Part shown: positions 8,011 through 16,900 of the stretch, piece after piece
Position numbering within the stretch: position 1 is the stretch's first letter
How the letters are laid out: each line of letters begins with the position of its first letter
DNA from: a virus
DNA: 22,011 nucleotides
Reading direction: 5' to 3' (one strand)
Virus record (IMG/VR): IMGVR_UViG_3300028571_000139
Span: 1 to 22,011 of that record
Notes under the pieces: model-generated
The model's database searches: none
Told to the model about the DNA's origin: nothing
The model's input: the letters and a program-made list of their open reading frames with translations, nothing else
Position numbers and translations under genes: made by a program

Positions 8011-9699
8011 ATGACCATTTCCAACAATCCGTTTGAGTGCGGACAAAAACTCAAAACCGGTTTTGATTACTTTGCTAAAGGTTTCAGCAAAAACGAACTG
8101 GTAGACGTATTTTATCACCTGATTTCAGATAGGCGGCAGGGTCAATTACTGGTTGAATCCGCTGAATTCTGTGATGTTGACACTATGTACAACCCCGGCG
8201 AAGAGATTGACGATAGCTCAGACCGCTTATCTACCTCCGAAGTGATGATCCTTGAGGCGGTTCGCGTTCGACAGTTTGCGCAAACAGCAAAAACGATGGC
8301 GGCTTTACAGCGTGTTCTCAATAAAAAGCTGGAATCACTTGGCGATATTACAGCCGGAGAAGCAATCATTGGCAAGCCTAAGAAAACCGGTCTGTTTGCA
8401 AGCGTTACAGTACAGTTTCCGCTCTCAGATGGTCAGACGCTTTCAATCATCTTTCACAGCCCTGAAGGCAACAAAATGAAAATCACCGCAAGTGATGAGA
8501 TTCTTGCTTTCCGGTGGCTCCTTAATAAGCGAGATATCACGGTTGCGGTTGCGCCCGACAGTGCTGAAGAGGGCAACCTTCCCGGACTTCCGGCAGCCGG
8601 TAAAGATGTAAGCCTGGAAGACGTGGGAATGCGTTGTGCTCAACTAATTTCAAAAAACAGCGCAAGGTTTGCCGCGAAATCGGCTGAATTAGTGGCAGCA
8701 AAAAAGTTGAAAGAAGAATTATCGGCGCAGGCCGACCAGTTGCAGGCCAGTAACGGGCAGTTGCAGCAAGATTTGACAGTAAAGGTTTATGAGGATGAAC
8801 AGGCAGCGGCCCAGATTAACGCCACACAAAAACAGCTCGAAAACCAGATCAACTTCAATGCTGAACTTAGGGCAAAGCTGGAAGGATTGAAAGCTACCGG
8901 CGCGGGTAATACCGGCAAGGCCGACGGAGAAGATACGACAGGCGGAGTAGATAAGGAGGCGGCTGATGCTGCCTTGTTTGAAGAGAAAAAGGCAGCGTTT
9001 GAAGGGGAATTGACCGGGCGTGGGTTTGTTCCTTACGCCGATGATGTTTACTCGATAGCAGCCGGTACCGAAACAATAAAGGCAAAATTTAGCAGCTACA
9101 CAAATATTGGATACGGCGTGGTTGTCGGTACCGATACGGATGCACCCAAACTTGTCCCGTCAAAAACCCTTGCCGGCCTCGATAAGCAGATCGCCAAAGC
9201 CCTTGCATGGATCGACAAGAAGCTGGGAGAAGCAAAGAAGGCGGCACCGTCCCCTGTTGAAATTATAAATACTGAAGCCGATCCGGTTGAACTTGTTCCG
9301 GCAGCAAACCCGGAGCCTGAAGTAATCGAGCCGTCTACTCAAATACCTGAAAAGGAAACACCGCCTGAGCCGGAAGTTGCAAATATTGACCCTCTCGGCA
9401 CAGACACAAATCCTGATCGTGATCATGCTGCTGAAATTGACATTGCTCTTGCCACTCTGGATGACATAATTTCAGGGAAATATATTTATTCCACAGCAAT
9501 TAGTGATGTCCTGGACGCTGCTGCGGCTAAATTTGAAGAATTCGGAGTTATTGAATTGCCTGAAATAGACGCGAAACTCAATGAAGCAGCCGACTTCTTG
9601 ACTATCAAATTACGCGAAGAAGCGGAAACCACAGCGCGAGAGTTTAGGCAAGCGAAGCGACCTTTCCGGGCAGCGGTTTGGTCGCCTGGTCGCACTTAA
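8011..9699 (+). CDS. DarA-related anti-restriction protein
   Basis: A 562-residue protein whose first ~220 residues fit the N-terminal domain of P1 DarA-related proteins: LLVESAEFCDVD, then VTVQFPLSDGQTLSIIFHSP, then EILAFRWLLNKRDITVAVAP, then an RCAQLISKNSARFAAKSAEL helix. DarA is a virion-internal P1 protein that protects incoming DNA from type I restriction. A coiled coil follows (~214-294), then a small domain around GRGFVPYADDVYSIAAGT (~327-400), a Pro/Glu linker (~410-470) and a helical C-terminus. The final ~30 codons overlap, out of frame, the N-terminal coding part of the next gene, a homing endonuclease, so the native end was probably replaced. An AAGGAGG site lies before the ATG. 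Confidence 0.75.
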   Translation: MTISNNPFECGQKLKTGFDYFAKGFSKNELVDVFYHLISDRRQGQLLVESAEFCDVDTMYNPGEEIDDSSDRLSTSEVMILEAVRVRQFAQTAKTMAALQRVLNKKLESLGDITAGEAIIGKPKKTGLFASVTVQFPLSDGQTLSIIFHSPEGNKMKITASDEILAFRWLLNKRDITVAVAPDSAEEGNLPGLPAAGKDVSLEDVGMRCAQLISKNSARFAAKSAELVAAKKLKEELSAQADQLQASNGQLQQDLTVKVYEDEQAAAQINATQKQLENQINFNAELRAKLEGLKATGAGNTGKADGEDTTGGVDKEAADAALFEEKKAAFEGELTGRGFVPYADDVYSIAAGTETIKAKFSSYTNIGYGVVVGTDTDAPKLVPSKTLAGLDKQIAKALAWIDKKLGEAKKAAPSPVEIINTEADPVELVPAANPEPEVIEPSTQIPEKETPPEPEVANIDPLGTDTNPDRDHAAEIDIALATLDDIISGKYIYSTAISDVLDAAAAKFEEFGVIELPEIDAKLNEAADFLTIKLREEAETTAREFRQAKRPFRAAVWSPGRT

Positions 9700-9730
9700 A
9701 GACGCGGGGAGTAACCCTGGTAAATGCCGA

Positions 9731-10312
9731 ATGTGGTTATGCAAGTGCGACTGTGGCGCCGAAACTACTGTCGTAAGCTCAGACCTGAAAACAGGACACA
9801 CCAGAAGTTGTGGGTGCTTCAACCTTGATCGCATTCAAGAACGTAATTTTAAACACGGCAGTTGTTTTACTCGTTTGTACAAGACTTGGGCAAACATGAA
9901 CAGTCGTTGTTATACGCATTCTGCTACTAGATTTGCGGAGTATGGTGGGCGGGGTATATCGGTATGTGAAGCGTGGAAAGATGATTTTTCTTCATTCCGA
10001 TTGTGGGCAGAGGCTATGGGTTATTCTGAAAAAATGACTATTGAACGTCGTGATGTAAACGGGAATTATGAGCCTGATAATTGCATCTGGATACCATTGC
10101 CAGAACAGTCCAGAAACACAACCAAAACCATTGATATTGAAATTGACGGTGTTTCTATGCTGCAAATAGAGTGGATGCGTAAATACGAAATCAGTGCGTG
10201 TGCTTTCCACGCCAGACGAAAAGCAGGAATGCTCCCGAAAGATATAATATTAGAATTAAGAAATAGGGTCAAAAGAAAGAGTCCTAAAAACAAACTCAAG
10301 GAGGCGGCATAA
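9731..10312 (+). CDS. HNH-type homing endonuclease, 5' end ambiguous
   Basis: A site-specific phage endonuclease of the type that spreads itself into genes. Seen: WLCKCDCG and SCGC zinc-binding cysteines, RLYKTWANMNSRCY, EYGGRGISVCEAW, and the catalytic-type stretch MTIERRDVNGNYEPDNCIWI. A C-terminal helical part may bind DNA. The first ATG is at 9731, but coding similarity clearly begins earlier: this frame is open from 9602 and reads SGQRFGRLVALKDAG just upstream, the usual N-terminus of the family. No ATG, GTG or TTG lies in that extension, and no good ribosome site precedes 9731. It may be a remnant, depend on a +1 shift from the darA-like gene, or use an unusual start. Its 3' end holds the next gene's AAGGAGG. 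Confidence 0.75.
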   Translation: MWLCKCDCGAETTVVSSDLKTGHTRSCGCFNLDRIQERNFKHGSCFTRLYKTWANMNSRCYTHSATRFAEYGGRGISVCEAWKDDFSSFRLWAEAMGYSEKMTIERRDVNGNYEPDNCIWIPLPEQSRNTTKTIDIEIDGVSMLQIEWMRKYEISACAFHARRKAGMLPKDIILELRNRVKRKSPKNKLKEAA

Positions 10313-10313
10313 T

Positions 10314-10706
10314 ATGTTGACCTTTACTGAAAAAAGAAATCTGCAAAAGATCGTAACCACAAATCTTTCCGCCCTCACAGCGGGAGGGGTGTCCTTTTCT
10401 GATAAGCGAAAGCTACAGAAAGAAACGACTGAAGCACTGGCAAAGCTGGGAGAAAAAGCGGTAGAGCCAGTAATTAACCCTGAACCCACCCCTGAAATCA
10501 ATCCCCGCCTTGCTGCCTTGCTCGCAGGCAATTACAACAATATGGAACCGCAGGCATTTATTACGCTTGTCGGTCAGATCGTAGAAGAGATTAAGGATGT
10601 ACAGGCTGTCAAACCTGGCATACTGGCATACGTTGCTGCCGCCAAAGCGGACGGTCGTATTACTGAATCAGCTGCACAAGAACTGCTGGAAACCGCAAGG
10701 GGTTAA
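10314..10706 (+). CDS. Hypothetical 130-aa protein
   Basis: Unknown function. Two related segments at the N-terminus suggest a duplication: LTFTEKRNLQKIVTTNLSAL (residues ~2-21) and VSFSDKRKLQKETTEALAKL (~25-45). A Pro/Glu linker follows (EPVINPEPTPEINP), then a helical domain (LAALLAGNYNNMEPQAFITL, ending in AAQELLETARG). Its helical, linker-rich style and position suggest it could be the detached C-terminal part of the upstream darA-like gene, now separated by the homing endonuclease, but I have no alignment to prove that. Start is supported by AAGGAGG inside the endonuclease gene; only one base separates the two genes. Confidence 0.55.
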   Translation: MLTFTEKRNLQKIVTTNLSALTAGGVSFSDKRKLQKETTEALAKLGEKAVEPVINPEPTPEINPRLAALLAGNYNNMEPQAFITLVGQIVEEIKDVQAVKPGILAYVAAAKADGRITESAAQELLETARG

Positions 10707-10711
10707 TAACT

Positions 10712-10866
10712 ATGCTGCCTGATGTGGCAGGCCGGACGGAGAGTCGTCACTGCATCCCGCATAAGATGCAGAGCAAAGTGAGGCCAAAGTAACGGAGTAG
10801 CTACCGCGAAAAGGACACAAGAGCCGTGACGATTGGGAGGGTCAGAGTGGGGAACCTGACCAGCAT
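10712..10866 (+). ncRNA. Structured leader before the DarB-like gene
   Basis: This holds most of the 202-base gap between genes. Three perfect hairpins are visible: CTGCC/GGCAG at 10715-10730, CTGCATC/GATGCAG at 10750-10771, and GGTCAG/CTGACC at 10840-10861. In addition GTCGTCAC (10743-10750) can pair with GTGACGAT (10826-10833) with one G-T pair, enclosing the middle. This could be a regulatory leader or small RNA for the giant downstream gene. I do not recognise a riboswitch, group I or group II core. A 26-codon reading frame (10712-10792) crosses the first two hairpins but looks fortuitous. Confidence 0.35.
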
Positions 10867-10912
10867 ACTTTTATATACAAGAATATTTCGTATAAAGGAG
10901 ATTTACCTATGA
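10826..10912 (+). CDS. Possible 28-codon leader ORF coupled to DarB-like gene
   Basis: A GTG at 10826 opens a frame that ends in TGA at 10910-10912, overlapping the ATG of the DarB-like gene (ATGA). The peptide starts MTIGRVRVGNLTSILLY. AAAGGACACAAGA precedes it, the same 13 bases that precede the 7056 start codon, followed in both by CC-RTGAC. It could be a translational-coupling leader or the relic of a duplicated gene start. The stop/start overlap favours real coupling, but a 28-codon frame may arise by chance. Confidence 0.25.
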   Translation: MTIGRVRVGNLTSILLYTRIFRIKEIYL

Positions 10913-13900
10913 ATTTATCAGAAGCATATCAGCAGATTAACGATGCGACATCATTTCTGGATTACGCAAAAGTATTCAAAGAGTTGTTCGGGACTGTAGT
11001 GCCCGGTCAGGAGCCGCCTGTCAACCCAGACTCTTACAAGGACGAAAACAGCGATTACGGCCTAAAGGCAAAAGGCATTAAAGCCCGTGAAAAGTTGAAT
11101 GCCGACTGCAAAGAAATCCTTGACCGAGTGAAAGACCCGAAAGACCTTACCCGTGCTGACATTGAGGTATTGCGACAGTACAGTGGTAAAGGTGGGCTTG
11201 CTGAAGGAAGTCAGTACGAATATTACACGCCACAACATGTCGCAGAGGGGTGCTGGGACTCACTGGCAGCGCAAGGGTTCACAGCAGGTAATGTGCTAGA
11301 CCCATCAACCGGCGCGGGAATGTTTGAGGCGACCAAGAACAAATCTGCAATTATAACCGGATGCGATCTTGATAAAACCAGTTCACGTATTGCACAACTC
11401 CTGCATCCAGAAGAGCAAATTGAAAACAAGCCCTTTGAACAACTTGCGGTTGAAACGCCTGATAATACATTTGACGCCGTTATTACCAACGTGCCGTTCG
11501 GTTCAGCCCGTGGCAAATCTCAGCATCTTGATCCTGATTATAAGAGCGAAAAGAAAATTGAGCGGTATTTCATTCTCCGAGCACTTCAAAAGCTAAAGCC
11601 TGGAGGGCTCGCTGTTTTCGTGTGCCCGGTCAACATAGTAGGAGCAAAAGACGGGCAGTTTGCTAAATGGCGCACTCAGATATCAAAAATTGCTGAATTC
11701 ATGGGAGCGCATAAACTCCCCTCCAAGACCTTCAAAGACCAAGGAACCGATACCGTGGTTGATGTAGTGGTATTTAGGAAACACCCTGAAAGTCTATTGT
11801 CCAAGATTGATAGTATACCATTTGATACCTTGAAATCTGCCAACGTGGCATGGGATGAATTTATTAGCGGCTTATGGTGGCAGGGCGAAGGAAAGAAGTA
11901 CATCATGGGTACCTATATTCCGAAAGTTGATGGTGACCGTTGGAGCCGTGAAACCGTTGACGGTGACATTGACAATGCCAGCTTAAAAGCTAAACTTGCC
12001 GCAAAATTCAACAGCCGTATTGACTGGGCAATGCTTGAAGATGCCGAGCCGGTACAACGTCTGTATGCGGAAGGCGACCGAAAAGTAATGAACAGCTCCG
12101 AGTATGAATTTACACACGGACAATGGATAAAGATAGTTTCCAGTGACAAGTCAACCCCGATTGACAAGGATAAGTACGGAGCCGCTACAGTTGAAGAGCT
12201 ACGGAGTATCCTGCAAGACCCTCGCGCTTGCATGGGATTAACAGCACAACAGGCATTTGCTGCATGGAAAACATACCCTAACCTTATGGGCTCACTTCCC
12301 TCTCAGGCGATTGAATTCACCATGAGACAATCGAAAGTCGAATACCAGGAGCAACTCTGGAGAGGTTCGCTTATCGGCGGCATGATAGGCAGATATGATG
12401 CTTCCACAAAAGAAGGTGACAACAACGAAGATGAGCGAATTGCGCTGCAAGAACTGGTAGCGCAAGAGGTTATGAAATATGGGCACCCTGCCAACAATAA
12501 AGGGTTATCGGTTATTGGTGAAGATGCCAGAATGTACGGTCTATTCAAAAGTTCGCTTGATGTGAAGGGTAACTATTCCGATCTGCTGGCAGGCACAATG
12601 GATAACAGTGGGCGCAACTTGCAATTTGACCCTACGAATATTCAATCTATTGTGGAATACCTGTTTATCCGCGAAGGCCTGACGACGATAACCATTGACG
12701 ACGTAAAGGCGATGTACACCGGTGGCAAGAAGATCGAAACGCTTGGCGATCTTGCTGAGTGCGAAGAAATCTGTATTACGCCGGACGGGCTTATTATGCC
12801 GGTTTCCCGCTATACCGCTGGCGATATTTATCCCAAGATTGATGCTATGACCCTTGCAATAGGGATAGAAACAGATCAACGGATTATCTCTGCATATCAG
12901 CGGCAGATTGAGGCAATCGGCAAAAAGGCGAAGATCACACAGCTTCACGAAATTGATTTCACGCTTCAACAGAAGTGGATTCCAAAAGAGATGATCAGGG
13001 ACTTTTTAAAAGACTCCGGACATGAAGCGCGTTATGGCACTATCCAGAAAGTGAAACGTGTTGACGCGCTCACTGGAATAGAATCTGAGGTTGATGAGTT
13101 TGTCGAGGATTACAGCAACCCCTTTGGAGAGTGGCAAATTGCCGGAATGTCTGGCAGGGGCTACAGCCAGAAAGTTGACTTTGATAAAAAAATAGGCGGT
13201 TTCCCTTACAACCTTGAAAAGTACCTGAACGGCAAAAGCATACTTGACCACGTTGAAAAAGATGATGATGCCAAACGTGAAGCGTATATGCGCGACAAAA
13301 AGGCACTGGAAGATGGATTATCAGCTTATATATCAGGGCACCCAGATATTGAAACCGTGCTGGCAAGCTACAACCGCAAAATGAACGGGTATATCCCTTT
13401 CGATTACGATGAAAGCGACTTAGGGTTAAAGGGCGTTTCCGGGCAAGTTAAGCTGCACACCTACCAGAACGCTGCGGTACGGCGGATGAGTGAAGAGGGG
13501 AGCGGAATTTTAGCCTTTAATGTTGGCTTGGGCAAGAGTTTCACCGCGTTGGGGCTTGCCAAATATAACACGCAAATGGGGCGCTCAAAGCGTACCTGTA
13601 TTATAGTCCCTTCTTCGGTATTATCAAACTGGTATCACGAAGCTAAGATGATTTATGGCAACCTTGACCATGCTCTTTTTGTCGGCATCAGGCCAGAAGT
13701 AGGCAAGGATGGTAATATTCAGCGCGAAAGCATCCTTGACGAATGGGGACAGCCAAAAACCGGGAAAGATGGCAAGCCGCTGTTGCAGGATACCCTAAAA
13801 ACCGATAACGACGCGGAGGCGGTTTATAATGCTATGTGGCAGATACCACAATCCAATTATTCACTTATCGTGATGACAAAAGACCGCTTCGGACAGATAC

Positions 13901-16900
13901 CGCTTAAAAAGGAAAGCAAGGACGCTTATTCTGAATTGATGGCGGCTGACCTGAAAAACAGCGCAGAAAAACTTGCAGCAATGGATAAAAAGAAGAAAAA
14001 AGGGGGGTATGCCGGAGCTGTAGAAGATGAGCGCAATGAGGGCAAATTTTCAAATGATGGCACGAAAAAGCGGGGGGACTTCCCGTTTTTTGAGGATATG
14101 GGAATCACGGATGTCGTTGTAGATGAGGCGCATTGTTTTACCTACGACACAGAGATTACCACCATTGACGGAGTGTTTAAAATCGGTGATTTATGCGAAA
14201 AGCGCATGAATACAAAAATACTTGGAATGAATACTGAAAATGGTATACTGTCATACCAGCCGATAAAAGCATGGATGCCTAAACCACTATTAAAACAACT
14301 GGTGGAGGTTGCCCACGATAACGGCTCATTCATCTGCACAAGAGATCATCTTGTATGGACACTGGAGGCTGGTTATGTCGAAGCTGGAAAATTATCTGGT
14401 AAACACTCATTGCAAATATTGCAAAGTGGAGTTGCCGGAAACCAAGAGATTGAGGATGTTCTGTACACAGACGTGTGCGAAGAAGTGGACAACGGAAATC
14501 GGACTGGAAGAGAGAACGTGTCAAAATTGCGGAAAGACTTTCTCTGTGAAGCTGACTCTGGATCACGAACGGGAAAAGAGGTTTTGCAACACGGAATGTT
14601 CGGCTCTGTGGCGGATGAATTTACCAGAATCGAAGGAGCTGCACAGACAGATAATGACGGGGCAAACGTGGCTCAGGGGGCGCAAGAGTCCATCATCATC
14701 GGCACGGATGACGGCCAACAATCCAATGAAGAACTTGGAGTCACGGGAGAAAATGAGCCTGACCTTGCGGGGGATCGAGATCAAGAGCCGGGGCGGAAAC
14801 GGGAAGGGTCTGACCGTACCTCAATCGATGCTGGCGCGGGCAATGGACGGGGCAACGGAATACATAGTCAGAACACAGTCAATCAGATCAGTAATGCAGG
14901 GGTTGCCGACTTGCTACAAGATAGATGTGGCCTTCCCAAAATGCATGCTGGCGGTGGAAATCGACGGGAGCGGACACAAGGCGGCGAAAGTACAGGAGCG
15001 GGATCGGAAGAAAGAAGCTGCATTACAAGCTCTAGGGTGGTCAGTGTTACGATTTTGGAACCATCAGATTTTGAACGACTTGGACTCGGTGATCCAAGAA
15101 ATATCCAAGTCTATGATATTGAAGTAGCTGAGAATCACAACTTCTTTGCTAATGGGGTTCTTGCTCACAACTGTTTTAAGAATGGAGTTTCAGCATCCGG
15201 TGCTTACGATCAGAAATATTACCTGCCGAATACCGCCCCGTCAAACCGTGCTGTTGATATGGCAATGAAGTTGCACAACCTGAAGATGAACAATAACGGG
15301 CGTGGGGCATATTTCTTGACAGCAACTCCGATAACCAACAGCTTAAATGAAGTCTACACCATGTTGAATCACGTTGCACCCCGTAATGAATTTACCGATA
15401 GGGGTATTCATACCCTTGATGATTTCCTTGCAACATTTGGGCAATTCGACAGTGTGGCCAAGGTGCTTGCAAGCGGAGATATAAACAACGCCGAAGGTTT
15501 AACCGGCTTCAAAAATATGGATGGTTTACGCGATCTGTTTTTCAAATACATCAACATGAAAGACGCAACCCAGGTTGAAGAGTTGCGTAACTCTATGCCG
15601 GAAGCGGTGAAACTAACAGATGAAGTTGACATAAATTTTGAACAGAGAAAAGTCTATGCGACCCTTGTCGATGCATACAATGACAAGACACGACCGCTCT
15701 TCTCGATCATGCGTGACATGGACAAGGCGACCACAGACCTTGACCTGTATTACAATCGTATGACGTGGCACTTTCCATTATCCATGAAGGGGAACGTAGA
15801 GGCCATGCTGAAAAGCCTCCCCGCAAGCATCAAGGCAAAGGGCAAGGCTGAGCCAGGCGATGAGGGGTATGACGACACCAAAGATGCTGAGTCACAGAAA
15901 ATAGTTGAAACAACTATTAACCTTGCCGACACGCTGAAAACCTCCATTGATGGTGACACGTTTGTCGTTGTAACCCATGCTGGTTATGAAGAAGAGATTC
16001 TGGGAGCCTTGCCGACTCATAAGATTTCAGAAGAGGAAATATCTCATCCTATTTCCGCCAAGTATGCACGGCTTATTGAAAACTGCAAAACTGAAATGGA
16101 AACAAACGGGAAGCAGATTATTTTCAGTGAGGAAAAAGCACAACACAAGAAGATTGTCCGTCTGTTGGTTCATCAGATTCCGGCACTGCGTAACAAAGTA
16201 GGTATCATTAACGCAACCGAAGCAAAGGGCAACGAATTACAAAAAATAAGCGATGCCTATAACACCGGCATACTGGTTTATATTATAGCAAACCGCAAAG
16301 CAGAAGTGGGCGTGAACCTCCAGAAGGGCACTACCGCCATTCATCACATGACCTACCCCTGGACTAAGGCCAGTTTGACGCAGCGCGAAGGGCGCGGAGT
16401 CCGGCAGGGTAATACATCAAAAAAGGTCACCATTTATTACTACCAGGCCAAGGGTACCATTGACATGATGCGACTTGACCTGATTGAACATAAAGGGGCA
16501 CTGATAGACGATATCGCGCAAGGTCAGGGTAACCGTGCTGCAAACGGCGAAGCTGATCCCGAAATGGCGGCGCTGATGTTTGCCGCTAATCCTGAAGAGG
16601 CAAGAAAAAAGATTCAGGAGCAGCTTGCAGCAAAAGCAAAAGGCGAAGCTGATAGACTGAAAGCATCACTACTTGCGCAGTTTGGGGCGTATTCTGCAAA
16701 TATGCAGGCACTGTCTACTCTGGAAAGCAAAAGGGAAACCGAGCGCAAGGAGTTGATGGATAAGATAACTGGATTGAAAGCAGATATTGAGGAATATAAA
16801 GCACGAGGTGCCGCAATGCCAGAAGGCAGTTCAGGCCGTGTAAGTGCCTCTCAAAGGGTACAGCGCGAAACCGAAGCTCTCGCTAAACGTGAAGCTGAAC

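Larger units (their letters stand above)
14134..15171 (+). mobile_element. Class 1 intein in the DEAH box (346 residues)
   Basis: A protein-splicing element. The N-terminal block begins at Cys1076 (CFTYDTEITTIDG) directly after DEAH. Block B is SFICTRDHLVW, with T1144-x-x-H1147. The C-terminal part has VYDIEVAENHNFFANG and ends GVLAHN, with His1420-Asn1421 followed by Cys1422 as +1 residue. All residues needed for class 1 splicing are present. The ends are set by these motifs and by the restored helicase sequence DEAH-CFKNG. Between the blocks the in-frame product is a Gly/Glu/Asp/Asn-rich, probably disordered linker with no in-frame endonuclease motif. That stretch instead encodes an endonuclease in the +1 frame. 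Confidence 0.95.

Noticed and set aside
10712-10792. 26-codon frame beginning MLPDVAG
   Set aside because: No ribosome site, and it runs through two hairpins; the bases are better explained by RNA structure.
10707-10908. Group I or group II intron end
   Set aside because: I searched by eye for a domain V-like hairpin and for the conserved P7-type core and found neither; the flanking genes do not read as a split gene across this gap.
12541-13366. Reverse-strand frames inside the DarB-like gene
   Set aside because: They overlap fully with a well-supported forward gene, show no domain pattern, and would be the only reverse genes in the window.
14309-14374. Upstream ATG at 14309 as start of the nested nuclease
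   Set aside because: It lacks a ribosome site, overlaps intein block B, and adds 22 residues with no relation to the zinc-finger start. The ATG at 14375 has GGAGG at ideal spacing.
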